DNA of 64,000 nucleotides from Planctomycetota bacterium (GTDB lineage: Bacteria > Planctomycetota > Planctomycetia > Pirellulales > Pirellulaceae): assembly GCA_014238905.1 (NCBI GenBank), contig JABAAE010000006.1, positions 1-64,000 on the forward strand. The letters are read 5' to 3'. A model generated the notes under the pieces. That model made no database searches, was not told the DNA's origin, and was given only the letters and a program-made list of their open reading frames with translations. The position numbers and the translations under genes are program-made. How positions within the stretch are numbered: position 1 is the stretch's first letter; the number at the start of each line of letters is the position of its first letter. Shown here in pieces: positions 19,077 through 28,378 of this stretch.

Positions 19077-20360
19077 ATGAGGGAAAGCGTGACCACAATT
19101 GGTGTTAAGCAGGCTCAACGGTTTCTTAACGATACTCGCAGCGTACAGTTGAGCCTATATGATCATCTCGATGACGAGGCAGCGAAGATTCTCGGCCAGA
19201 GCACCAGTCCTTGCCTCTGTCTAGACGGAATAAGAGATTTAAGTGAAGAAGCAGCCCGCTACTTAGGTCAGTTCGCAGGCAATGACCTGTCACTTAATCA
19301 TCTTCCATCACTCACCGAACCGGCAGCCCAAGGCTTGAATAGCTTCTCCGGAGCACTACACCTAAACGCCCTGCGTGATATGCCCCCGACGATCGCTCAG
19401 GCGCTGACAAAGCATTGCGGACCACTTTACCTAGACAATCTCAGAACACTGTCAACTGAGGCGGCTAGTATCCTCGTTCAGAAGCCGGAGATACACCTGC
19501 GTCTGAGTCAAACGCCATCAGCAAAAACCGTTACTATCCTGAAAGAAAGTGCTCGATTGACCGGCCGGATGTGTAAACCAAGCCAAATAAGAATCGAGGG
19601 ACTCGTCTATACAAACCGCGAGTGGCCCCCACCAATGCCTCGACGTGATTTCTATATTCAAAATGATGATCCAACCACATGGTGTATGTCCTCGGCGATT
19701 TATCAGGCAATGGATGGTCGAGAGACCGTGGAAGATGCTCGCAAGGGATGGTTTTTAAAATGGGAAGTAGAAGAAATTAATATCTTGCGATTTATTCTGG
19801 AAGACGGTCTGACGCTATCAGAGCAGTGCGCCACACTCGCGAGCGGCTACTGGCCCCTGTTGCGAATTCCCGACGGTGTCCTGCTGGTTGGTACACCCGC
19901 TTGCGGCCGTCCAAAACTGAAGATTTCGCCGAAGAATGAGTTTGAAGTGCAGCTGGCTTGGCATGACCGATTTGTGGTCGTAAGAGTCCCTCCGGGTTGT
20001 TACTCGGTTGGTATCCACCAGCATTTCAACAGTTGGTACACCTTTACGCTCCATCGATTTGAATGTGCTTGTTCCTGGGATCCGGAGAAGGTTCGTACCG
20101 ACCCACAAGCCCATGCAGACTGCCCGGACTATATCCCACTCGCACCGGCTCCCGGTGTTCGCGGCTGGACGCCCCAAGGCGTTAACGGACCGACGTCCGG
20201 AAATCATGTCGGCTCCGCAATGGGGATCCGCCATGGCAGCAGTCCCCCAAAACCATCGGCACGTCTTCAACGGGCTAAGATAAGAGACTATCCCTCGGCC
20301 CTATACTGTGACGTCGACGAAACGAGGGCAGGATGGACTCAAACCTTGCCGAATGTATGA
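19077..20360 (+). CDS. LRR-like repeat protein with an unidentified C-terminal domain
   Basis: A 427-residue protein with a good Shine-Dalgarno sequence (GGGAGG at 19067-19072). Residues 20-145 consist of six degenerate repeats of 22-24 residues, each a L-x-L strand (25-27, 47-49, 71-73, 94-96, 117-119, 141-143) followed by a helix of the kind LSxEAAxxL, a leucine-rich-repeat-like solenoid seen in planctomycete proteins. From about 190 on comes an unidentified domain with [21 protein letters not shown] and several Cys residues (ECACSWDP). There is no signal peptide. The last 70 residues are Pro/Gly-rich and may be out of register with the original gene end. Function unknown. Confidence 0.6.
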   Translation: MRESVTTIGVKQAQRFLNDTRSVQLSLYDHLDDEAAKILGQSTSPCLCLDGIRDLSEEAARYLGQFAGNDLSLNHLPSLTEPAAQGLNSFSGALHLNALRDMPPTIAQALTKHCGPLYLDNLRTLSTEAASILVQKPEIHLRLSQTPSAKTVTILKESARLTGRMCKPSQIRIEGLVYTNREWPPPMPRRDFYIQNDDPTTWCMSSAIYQAMDGRETVEDARKGWFLKWEVEEINILRFILEDGLTLSEQCATLASGYWPLLRIPDGVLLVGTPACGRPKLKISPKNEFEVQLAWHDRFVVVRVPPGCYSVGIHQHFNSWYTFTLHRFECACSWDPEKVRTDPQAHADCPDYIPLAPAPGVRGWTPQGVNGPTSGNHVGSAMGIRHGSSPPKPSARLQRAKIRDYPSALYCDVDETRAGWTQTLPNV

Positions 20361-20510
20361 GCGATGGCGGCAGCGATTGGATTAAGGTCAACATACATCG
20401 CGCAGGCGAGGATGGCTGATTCATCGAGAACCATCTGGACCTTGTACCGCCCTTCCCGGAAACGCCCCGTACATTCGTCTTCACGATTGGCCTATTGGGC
20501 GATCTTTTGA

Positions 20511-20792
20511 GCCGTCAACCGCATCCACCAGCTGAGATCCGATAGCCGCAACCTGAGTTCGACGATACGACGAGGCCAATTGACAATCATCTGGACCGGG
20601 ACCGGTGATGACGCCGCCTGCCGGTTGAAATTCACTGTTATAAAGGTCGACAGAAAGGAAGACGCTTCGGGTATAATGGAACTTATCGTGCCGGTCGTGC
20701 GTTTGCAGCCTGATAAGACGGTGGAGCTTCGCGTGGTCGGCTCGGCCAACAAGAGTAAGCGTTATTTCGGCCTGCAACCGCCGCCGAAATAA
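20511..20792 (+). pseudogene. C-terminal fragment of an unidentified protein
   Basis: An open frame without a good start (only a TTG at 20580) whose end reads like a genuine protein C-terminus: beta-strand-rich with IMELIVPVVRLQPDKTVELR and VVGSANKSKRYFGL, closing in a Pro-rich tail 28 bases before the secreted hydrolase gene. The upstream part is missing or frameshifted. I read it as the tail of a decayed gene that once preceded the hydrolase. The family is not recognised. Confidence 0.35.
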
Positions 20793-20819
20793 TCCGTTAA
20801 TATAAAAAAACGGCAAAGC

Positions 20820-21638
20820 ATGAGAAAATCAATTCCGGCAGTAGTGGCACTCCTGACTCTTTGTGGAGTTGTGCACGCGATTTATCCCGAGGTAAAGGGA
20901 CGTACGACGACCGATATCACATTTATCTCAAACGCAGACAGTACCAAACAACGATACGTCGAGATACTGCCAGACGCATTCAAGAAGAATGTTTCGCATG
21001 ATGTTCTGATAGCGTTGCATGGTCATGGTTCGGATCGCTGGCAGTTCGCCAAAGACAATCGGGATGAGTGCCGCGCAGCCAGGGATGCAGCAAAGAAGTA
21101 CCGCATGATCTATATATCGCCAGATTACAGAGCCAGGACGTCATGGATGGGCCCCAAGGCTGAGGCTGATGTTGTCCAAATTATAAAAGAATTAAAGAAG
21201 AAGCACCGGGTATCGAGAGTCTTCTTGTGCGGCGCTTCAATGGGAGGCACCTCCAGCCTGGCATTTGCGGTGCTTCATCCGAAGCTTATTGATGGGGTAG
21301 CCTCAATGAATGGCACGGCAAACATGCTGGAATTTGATAATTTCCAAAGTGCCATAGGGAAGTCGTATGGAGGAACAAAGAAACAGGTTCCACTGGAATA
21401 CAAAAATCGAAGTGCTGAGTATTGGCCTGAAAAGCTGACCATGCCTATAGGGCTTGCGGTGTCCGGGAAAGACAAGGACGTGCCGCCCCATAGCGTACTG
21501 AGACTGACCAGAGTATTGCAAGCCATGGGACACTGCCCTGTGAAACTGATTCATCGCCCACAGATGGGGCATTCCACAAAGTATGATGATGCCTTGGCGA
21601 TTTTGGATTTTGTAATCAAAAGCGCGAAAATTAGATGA
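20820..21638 (+). CDS. secreted alpha/beta hydrolase (esterase/prolyl-oligopeptidase-like)
   Basis: A 272-residue exported hydrolase. A signal peptide covers residues 1-20. The oxyanion-hole segment is ALHGHGSDRWQ, the nucleophile elbow is GASMGG with Ser140, an Asp lies in SGKDKDVPP, and the catalytic His is in the C-terminal GHSTKYDD. The layout matches the esterase/PHB-depolymerase/feruloyl-esterase branch of the fold, which acts on esters or peptides outside the cytoplasm; the substrate is unknown. It stands between gene fragments in a region without an evident operon, and no ribosome-binding site is clear. Confidence 0.75.
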   Translation: MRKSIPAVVALLTLCGVVHAIYPEVKGRTTTDITFISNADSTKQRYVEILPDAFKKNVSHDVLIALHGHGSDRWQFAKDNRDECRAARDAAKKYRMIYISPDYRARTSWMGPKAEADVVQIIKELKKKHRVSRVFLCGASMGGTSSLAFAVLHPKLIDGVASMNGTANMLEFDNFQSAIGKSYGGTKKQVPLEYKNRSAEYWPEKLTMPIGLAVSGKDKDVPPHSVLRLTRVLQAMGHCPVKLIHRPQMGHSTKYDDALAILDFVIKSAKIR

Positions 21639-22143
21639 CAGGAGGTACTATGCAAGCATCGACAATATTCTCGGTAATCAGCGTATGGGCATGGTCCACG
21701 CCGAGGGTACACGAAATGCTGAAAGTAGGTAGAAAGAAGGACTTTGCGGCCCTGCCTTGATGGAAAGCTTCCGGAGGGCATAAAATCACTACCTCGTGAA
21801 CTTAGTCTTCCGGATGGTCGCGATGCACCGAAATCAAACGTTGTCGCTCCGGTTATGAGACGCGCGTCATCGCTTTCGCATAGATAATTCCGGGAGGGAG
21901 TAATGATTGCGCTTTCGGTGACAATTCGCGCGAGTTGAAGACGATCATGTTCTGACCCGCTGCCCCGCACCTGGACGCATCTTCGCTTTCGTTCTGCAGT
22001 TCCCTCGCGGCCCCACGACTTGACCGAAACCTGTGAGACGGTTGGCTTGCCCTAGCGACGGTGTCCCGAATTGACTTCTGCTCCATACGTGTCTAAAAAC
22101 AGATTGACATTAAAACTAGAAACACAGGTCAACGGCAGGTCGT
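21639..22143 (+). other. intergenic stretch without a supported gene
   Basis: About 500 bases between the secreted hydrolase and the truncated IclR gene. Open frames on both strands are short, Arg/Ser-rich and not protein-like. In particular, no winged-helix sequence that could belong to the missing 5' part of the IclR gene can be read in the three plus frames. Confidence 0.4.
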
Positions 22144-22545
22144 ATGGCATCATTGACGAATCGCGAGACGGGAGTGGAGCTCAACGATGATTTGGCGGCG
22201 TTAATTGCGGCCAAGAAAATGGAGGTGATGGAGGCCGTTGGGCGGAAGGAGGAAGGGCTGTGCGCGACGGAGCTGAAATCGTTTGCTGAAAACACCAAGG
22301 CCACCCGCGCGGAGTTGCTGGACAATCTACTACATTGTCGGCGGCGAGGTTATGCAAAAGACTGGAAAGAAGGCCGCACAGGGATTCGTTGCGTTGCCGA
22401 ACCGATCCTCGATGCCTATCAACGGCCGGTCGGAGCACTCACCGGCATGTCACCGTCGATACGGCTGCCACGGAAACGTTTTTTTGAATTCGGACAGTTG
22501 TGCACCGAAGCCGCGGCACGCGTCCGCAAGGAGCTTTTATCATGA
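22144..22545 (+). pseudogene. IclR-family regulator, 5'-truncated (C-terminal ligand-binding part only)
   Basis: The 133-codon frame encodes only the last part of an IclR effector-binding domain: RRRGYAKDWKEGRTGIRCVA, EPILDAYQRPVGALTGMS and LCTEAAARVRKELL match the family's GYA...G.RC.A.P..D...VGA..V...EAA pattern. The N-terminal winged-helix DNA-binding domain (about 120 residues in full-length proteins) is missing. The stop overlaps the start of the next gene by ATGA, so translation of the haem-motif protein is coupled to this frame. It could be a dead remnant or a kept leader; DNA binding is not expected. Confidence 0.6.
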
Positions 22546-25500
22546 CGCAGCGAAACTTAGCAAACGTCTGGTTTGTGTTATTCAGTCTGGTGATGGTCAT
22601 CATCGCAAGCTGGAAGCTTACGCCACTTCAGGCCCAATCCATCGACTTCGACAAACAAATCGCTCCGATTCTGGTGTCGCATTGTCTGGAATGCCATCAG
22701 GGTAGCGAACCAAAAGGCGGACTGAATCTGACCGAGTTGTCGTTGCTCATGAAGGGTGGCGACGGTGGCGAGGCGGTCGTTGCCGGCAAAGCGGCAGACA
22801 GTTTGCTATGGGAGCGAGTCAGTTCCGATGAAATGCCTCCGGAACACCCGCTTGGCAAGCAGGAGAAAGATTCACTTAAACAGTGGATCCAAGAAGGCGT
22901 GAACTGGGGACGTACCCCGCTCGACCTGTTCTCCATCACCACCGACCGACGGGCCGGCCGCGATTGGTGGTCTTTGCAGCCGTTGCGGAACGTGACACCT
23001 CCAGCGATCGATTCCGGGTGGGGCTACAATTCAATCGACAAATTCGTTTACAAAAACCTCGTGACCAAAAAGCTGCAACCGTCGCCCGAGGCAGACCGAC
23101 GCGTCTTGATTAGGCGACTGTCCTACGACCTGATCGGTTTGCCACCGACACCGCAGGACGTAGATGCCTTTGTCAACGATGCCTCTGGAAACGCTTATGG
23201 GAAACTTGTCGACCAGTTGCTGGATTCCCCGCATTACGGCGAGCGTTGGGGGCGGCATTGGCTGGACGTGGTCCACTTCGGGGAAAGTAACGGATTTGAG
23301 TACAATCAGCCGAGAAACAATGCCTGGCCCTATCGCAACTGGGTAATCGACGCCTTCAATAAAGACATGCCCTATGACGAATTTGTGCGGCAACAGGTCG
23401 CCGGTGATGTCCTCGCACCGGATTCAGGCGGAACCATCGCCGTCGGTTGCCTGGTCACAGGACCACACAACACGACCAAGCCGTCCAATGACACGATGCG
23501 CAAAACCATGCGTCAGGACGAAATGGAAGACATGATTGGAATGGTCAATCAGGCATTCCTCGGAATGACCACCAACTGTGCACGCTGTCACGATCACAAA
23601 TTCGACCCGATTTCATCTCGTGATTACTACAGCATGGCGTCCGCATTGGCAGGGGTCGAGTTTGGCGAACGAGACGTCCGGTTGGATGAAAAAGCCGTTC
23701 AGAAAGCGGCCCAACTGAAGACGAAGATCGCAGGACTCCAGGCAAAATTGAATCTCCTGGAGCAAGGAGCTCGCGAGGCGGCAGTCAAGGGCGATGACAA
23801 AGATGCAAGCCCACACGTAGGACCGCAGCCGTTTGCTGCCTGGAACTTCCAAACCGATTCAAGTGACCAGGTCGGCACAATGGATGTCACTCTGGTCGGT
23901 GGTGCGAAACGCGAGGCCGAAGGCTTGGTCCTGGACGGCAAAGGGGCCTTTGCCCGGACGAAACGCCTATCGAAACCACTTTCCGAAAAAACGCTGGAGG
24001 CCTGGATTCGAGTCGACGATTTGAATCAGGGCGGTGGCGGCGTGATCTCGCTGCAAACTTCCAATGGTCTGATTTTTGATTCCATCGTTTTTGCAGAGCG
24101 GGAGCCGAAACGTTGGATGGCCGGGAGTGACGGTTTCAGTCGCTATGAATCCTTTGAGGCGAGCGACGAAACCGACCGCGAAAACCTGATCCATTTGGCG
24201 ATAACTTATGCGGCCGACGGCACGATCACTGGGTACCGTAATGGCGTCCCTTACGGCAGGTCCTACAAAAAAAATCTGCCAACCTACGCTGCAAAAACCT
24301 CGGAAGTTGTATTTGGCCTTCGCCACGGTGTTGAGGCTGGCGGCAACCGGATGTTCCAAGGGACGGTCGCGCAAGCTCGACTCTACGATCGAGCGTTGTC
24401 CGCAGCGGAGGTGTCGGATTCGGCTCAATCCAATGGAATTCACATCGTGACCGAAGCCGAGTTGATCGCGCAGCTAAGCCCTCAGCAGCGAGAAGAACGT
24501 GTCCAGCTGAATCGCCAGATCAAGCAGACGCAGGCCATACTGAACAGTCTCGAGAATGCCAGGGTGTGGACGGTCCAATCGATTCCAGCGGCCACGGTCA
24601 AGGTACTCGGTCGCGGCGATGTTCGCAGGGAGGGTGAAGTCGTGTCGCCTCGGGGGCTCTCCGCGATCCAGACCGTTGAAGCCGACTTTGGCTTGGAGCC
24701 AGATGCCGCCGATCGAGATCGACGATTGAAACTCGCCCTTTGGATGACGAATCCAAATAATCCTCTGTTCTCCAGGGTCATCGTCAACCGTGTCTGGCAC
24801 TACCACTTCGGGGCTGGGATCGTCTCCACGCCCAACGACTTCGGCTTCAATGGGGGCAAGCCTACCCATCCTCTGCTGCTCGACTGGCTGGCGGCTGATT
24901 TACAGGCGAATCGATGGAGTCTCAAGCACCTGCATCGTCTAATCGTAACCTCCGCCACATATCGTCAATCATCAAGAATGAATTCCCAGGCGGCTGCCAT
25001 TGATGCGGACAATCGCTATTTGTGGCGTAAAAGTCCGGCTCGCATGGAGGGCGAAGCGCTGCGAGACTCCATGTTGGCGATAGCAGGCAAGCTGGATAAT
25101 ACGGTGGGCGGTAAGGGCTATCGGGATATGCGCGAATACAAATTCAAGGGAAGTCACTTCTACGATCCCATTCCGCAAAACCAACCCGAGCAGTTTCGCA
25201 GAACGATCTATCGATTCAGTCCCAGGGGAGCCAAGCGAACCATGCTCGACACGTTTGATTGCCCCGACCCTTCGGCGATCACACCCAAACGCGCCGAAAC
25301 CACGACGCCACTGCAGTCGCTGGCGCTGATGAACAACGATTTTGTATTGCAGATGGCGGAAGCTGCCGCGACTCGGCTTCAAAACAATCAGACCGAGACC
25401 GAGGAGCAGGTCCGAGAACTAATCCGCCTGGCCTATAGCAGGGAAGCCGAGAGCCAAGACATCGACCGGGCGATTCCCTTCATTCAAGAACACGGACTGG

Positions 25501-25553
25501 CGGCCTACTGCCGCGTGGTCTTCAACAGTAACGAGCTGCTCTATGTCAGATAA
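22542..25553 (+). CDS. DUF1549/DUF1553 secreted protein with cytochrome c motifs and LamG-like insert
   Basis: A 1003-residue exported protein. A signal segment at about residues 10-31 precedes the planctomycete cytochrome c-like domain with CLECH and the MPPE segment. DUF1549 follows ([27 protein letters not shown]), with a second haem-binding-type motif [20 protein letters not shown] concanavalin/LamG-like domain occupies about residues 430-640, and DUF1553 forms the end (NRVWHYHFGAGIV, NDFGFNGGKPTHPLLLDWLA). The start at 22542 overlaps the truncated IclR stop, and the stop overlaps the DUF1501 start by 11 bases. The family is thought to act in extracellular degradation or binding of complex polymers, without proven chemistry. 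Confidence 0.9.
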   Translation: MTQRNLANVWFVLFSLVMVIIASWKLTPLQAQSIDFDKQIAPILVSHCLECHQGSEPKGGLNLTELSLLMKGGDGGEAVVAGKAADSLLWERVSSDEMPPEHPLGKQEKDSLKQWIQEGVNWGRTPLDLFSITTDRRAGRDWWSLQPLRNVTPPAIDSGWGYNSIDKFVYKNLVTKKLQPSPEADRRVLIRRLSYDLIGLPPTPQDVDAFVNDASGNAYGKLVDQLLDSPHYGERWGRHWLDVVHFGESNGFEYNQPRNNAWPYRNWVIDAFNKDMPYDEFVRQQVAGDVLAPDSGGTIAVGCLVTGPHNTTKPSNDTMRKTMRQDEMEDMIGMVNQAFLGMTTNCARCHDHKFDPISSRDYYSMASALAGVEFGERDVRLDEKAVQKAAQLKTKIAGLQAKLNLLEQGAREAAVKGDDKDASPHVGPQPFAAWNFQTDSSDQVGTMDVTLVGGAKREAEGLVLDGKGAFARTKRLSKPLSEKTLEAWIRVDDLNQGGGGVISLQTSNGLIFDSIVFAEREPKRWMAGSDGFSRYESFEASDETDRENLIHLAITYAADGTITGYRNGVPYGRSYKKNLPTYAAKTSEVVFGLRHGVEAGGNRMFQGTVAQARLYDRALSAAEVSDSAQSNGIHIVTEAELIAQLSPQQREERVQLNRQIKQTQAILNSLENARVWTVQSIPAATVKVLGRGDVRREGEVVSPRGLSAIQTVEADFGLEPDAADRDRRLKLALWMTNPNNPLFSRVIVNRVWHYHFGAGIVSTPNDFGFNGGKPTHPLLLDWLAADLQANRWSLKHLHRLIVTSATYRQSSRMNSQAAAIDADNRYLWRKSPARMEGEALRDSMLAIAGKLDNTVGGKGYRDMREYKFKGSHFYDPIPQNQPEQFRRTIYRFSPRGAKRTMLDTFDCPDPSAITPKRAETTTPLQSLALMNNDFVLQMAEAAATRLQNNQTETEEQVRELIRLAYSREAESQDIDRAIPFIQEHGLAAYCRVVFNSNELLYVR

Positions 25554-26994
25554 ACTCAAGTCAGACACCCCTGTTTCAGGTGACAAAAAGCCAGCCGTTT
25601 CACGACGTGAATTGCTCTCGTTCGGAGCCTACGGACTGACGGGAGCGGCGTTGTCGAGTCTCGTTTCGGCGTCAGAGAAGGATCGGCCGAACTCGCCACA
25701 CTTCGAGCCGAAAGCAAAACGTGTCATCCACATCTGCCTGATGGGGGGGATGAGTCACCTCGACAGCTTCGACTACAAACCTGAACTAGGAAAGTTGCAC
25801 GGCAAAGAGTTGCAGTATGACGAGCGGCCAGCAACTTTTTTCAACCGAATCGGTCTGATCCGAAAAAACGACTGGGCCTTCAAGCAACATGGTGAGAGCG
25901 GCTTGTGGGTATCCGACCTGTTTCCACATTTGGCAACGGTGGCGGACGATCTAACCGTGATCAATTCGATGGTGGCTGACTCCGCCAATCACACGCCAGC
26001 GACCTTCCAGCAGAACACCGGCTTTCAGCTCAATGGCTTCCCCGTTATGGGGTCCTGGATTTCCTATGGCCTGGGTGCCGAGACGGAGGATCTACCAGCT
26101 TATGTCGTTCTGCCCGACGCACGCGGGTATCCTGCGGGCGGAACGATCAACTGGTCCAATGGATTCTTGCCATCGGTGTACCAGGGCGTCGCGTTCAATA
26201 GCCAAGGCACTCCGATCCCAGACTTGTTTCCGCCCAAAGGAATGGCTGCCGGAACCGACTTGTCCAGCCGGAAACTATTGGCCGAGATGAATCAGGACGA
26301 CCTCACACGGTACGGGACAGAAGATGCGTTGTTGGCGAGGATTCGCAGCCACGAATTGGCCGCACGCATGCAACTCACCGTTCCAGAAGTGACCGGTTTG
26401 GGGAGCGAGACTGAAGCGACCAGAGAAATGTATGGTCTGAACAACGAACCGACAGCGGATTTTGGAAAAAACTGCCTGTTGTCTCGACGCCTGCTGGAGA
26501 AAGGCGTTCGTTTCGTGCAAATCATTTCCGGGGGTTCGTTTGGGAGTCCACGCATCAACTGGGATGGCCATGAAAACATGGTGAAGAACCACAACCGAGA
26601 AGCCATGCGTATCGATCAGCCCGTCGCCGCACTGATCAAAGACCTCAAGCAACGAAGCATGCTTGAGGACACTCTGATTTTGTTCACCACGGAGTTTGGC
26701 CGCACTCCTTACACTCAGGCGGGCGATGGCGAGTTGGGTACCGGTCGCGACCACAATATGTACGGCTTCTCGGTATTCATGACCGGAGCCGGCTTGAAGC
26801 CCGGCATGACCTTCGGCGAAACCGATGAGCTCGGCTGGAAGTCCGTTCAAGATCAGGTGCATTGGTACGATTTTCACGCGACGGTGCTTCACCTGTTGGG
26901 AATGGATCACGAGCGGCTGACCTTCTATCACAACGGAATCGAGCGGCGACTGACGAACGTCCATGGAAACGTGGTAAAGGGAGTGCTTGCCTGA
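25543..26994 (+). CDS. DUF1501 protein (alkaline phosphatase/sulfatase-like), putative Tat substrate
   Basis: A 483-residue partner of the preceding gene, starting inside it. The N-terminus carries SRRELLSFGAYGLTGAA, a twin-arginine signal followed by a hydrophobic stretch, so export in folded form is likely. The DUF1501 core contains GGMSHLDSFDYKPELG near the metal site, EKGVRFVQIISGG, and TTEFGRTPY followed by GRDHN, typical residues of this branch of the alkaline-phosphatase-like superfamily. Full length. Possible roles are hydrolysis of sulfate or phosphate esters; none is demonstrated by the sequence. This is the first of four DUF1501 paralogues in the window. Confidence 0.9.
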   Translation: MSDKLKSDTPVSGDKKPAVSRRELLSFGAYGLTGAALSSLVSASEKDRPNSPHFEPKAKRVIHICLMGGMSHLDSFDYKPELGKLHGKELQYDERPATFFNRIGLIRKNDWAFKQHGESGLWVSDLFPHLATVADDLTVINSMVADSANHTPATFQQNTGFQLNGFPVMGSWISYGLGAETEDLPAYVVLPDARGYPAGGTINWSNGFLPSVYQGVAFNSQGTPIPDLFPPKGMAAGTDLSSRKLLAEMNQDDLTRYGTEDALLARIRSHELAARMQLTVPEVTGLGSETEATREMYGLNNEPTADFGKNCLLSRRLLEKGVRFVQIISGGSFGSPRINWDGHENMVKNHNREAMRIDQPVAALIKDLKQRSMLEDTLILFTTEFGRTPYTQAGDGELGTGRDHNMYGFSVFMTGAGLKPGMTFGETDELGWKSVQDQVHWYDFHATVLHLLGMDHERLTFYHNGIERRLTNVHGNVVKGVLA

Positions 26995-27886
26995 TCGCTC
27001 CCAAGCCTGGATCGGCAATGCCAGATGTAGCACTTGCGGTTGCCGAAACGCCAGTTGACGATTAGCTAGATGTGTTGCGTCATGTTTCGTCGTAGTGAGT
27101 TCTGGTGGCGAAATCGCCCAAAACTCTGCTTCTTGGCCAAGAGACCATCCGCCCGGGTTATCAGATGCTACCGTTGGCAAATGTGCATTAATGCGAAATA
27201 GAGCTACCGCACAACGCAACGAATCATTGTTTGAAAAACTGTTTGAAACGCCCTCCACAGATTTGTTGGACAACGAATCCAAAGCTCTATCCGGCGAGAG
27301 ATCCAGAAAACGATTGATTCCCAACACAGATCAAAATCATTGTCGGTCTGACGGGTTAAAAGTACAATTTGGATAGGCGTACGGCCGACCTGTGAGACTC
27401 CCGCAATAGTGCTACAGGATTACGACCGTCAAACTTCAGGAACGGCCTTTTGGTGATCCTTTCATCAATTCCTGTTGTGATAGACAAATAAATCTCAAAA
27501 AAATCCCGTCTCAGGATTCGAGTGTCTGGAATGTGCATTGGTTTAGCACAACCAAAAAAGGGCATTCTCCGGCTTGCCTATTTCACGTCGTTCATTTTGG
27601 CCAGGCATTCGATCAATCTACCCTATCCCAAAAGAACGGATAGAATACTGTTGCTCGACCGAGAGACAACGCCGATAATCAACTGTCCTTTGGTCTATCG
27701 TTTCTGGCAATTGCTAGTTGCCGGTAAACACCAGCGTCAGACTGAATCATGGGTCTTTATCCAAACCTTCCGACTGCATCGCAAGCAATCAAAAAACCAG
27801 CCTGAACCATCAATCGGTCTTAGAGCCGTCTCGATTTCTGCCCCCCTAAGAGTCCCATTTTCGAAAAACAAACTGGAAACCAATCG
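26995..27886 (+). other. long intergenic stretch
   Basis: The 892 bases between the DUF1501 gene and the cupin gene hold no supported coding sequence; the longest plus-strand frame (127 codons from 27522) has an implausible composition. Base composition falls from G+C-rich to A+T-rich around 27060-27180, which marks the right border of the G+C-rich block that contains the 22542-26994 pair. Confidence 0.4.
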
Positions 27887-28261
27887 ATGGAAATTCATAA
27901 TTTAGACAACGTTCCAGCCTTTACCACCAAAGATTCATCAGAAATCAGGGAGCTATTGGCTTATCGAAATTCTAAAATAAAAAACCAGAGTCTCGCAGAG
28001 GCAAGGCTTCCGGTCGGTGGAAAAACCATTCCTCATTACCACATTCAAGCTGAAGAAATTTACATGATTACCCATGGAAGCGGAATCATGACTATTCAAG
28101 GGGAGTCGACATCAATCAAGGTTGGCGATGCAATAGCTATCCCCCCTGGAAAAATCCATCAAATTGAAAATACCGGGGAAGAAATTCTCCGTTTACTTTG
28201 TTGCTGCAGTCCAGCCTACGAAGATAGCGATACGGTCTTGATTGACTCGGAGGAAAACTAG
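27887..28261 (+). CDS. cupin domain protein
   Basis: A 124-residue single-domain cupin. Metal ligands of motif 1 are visible as H50-Y-H52 with E56 or E57 (PHYHIQAEEIYMITHGSG), and of motif 2 as H91 in PPGKIHQIENTG. The glycine spacing fits the small beta-barrel of mannose-6-phosphate isomerase-like or dioxygenase-like cupins, so a bound divalent metal is expected. The reaction is unknown. There is no signal peptide, and the C-terminus has three consecutive Cys (LLCCCSP). It lies 117 bases before the DUF1552 gene on the same strand but need not be in one operon. Confidence 0.82.
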   Translation: MEIHNLDNVPAFTTKDSSEIRELLAYRNSKIKNQSLAEARLPVGGKTIPHYHIQAEEIYMITHGSGIMTIQGESTSIKVGDAIAIPPGKIHQIENTGEEILRLLCCCSPAYEDSDTVLIDSEEN

Positions 28262-28378
28262 AAACGGATCATGGGATCCATCAGTTGAATCGACTAAAAA
28301 CTAATATCAACGTGCAAAATCGCCGCCCGTTTCAACTCCAAAAAGCTTATAGTTATTTCATAGCAAGAAAGACAAAAA

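Noticed and set aside
22144-22545. Idea that the short IclR gene was formed by an internal deletion keeping its winged helix
   Set aside because: The N-terminal part aligns better with the linker and helix just before the GYA motif of the effector domain than with a winged helix, so 5' truncation is the simpler reading.
26275-27327. 350-codon minus-strand open frame antisense to the DUF1501 gene
   Set aside because: It is a shadow produced by the codon bias of the DUF1501 gene on the other strand; the translation is unlike a protein family.
27522-27905. 127-codon plus-strand open frame before the cupin gene
   Set aside because: Composition is implausible and it overlaps the start of the cupin gene in a different frame.
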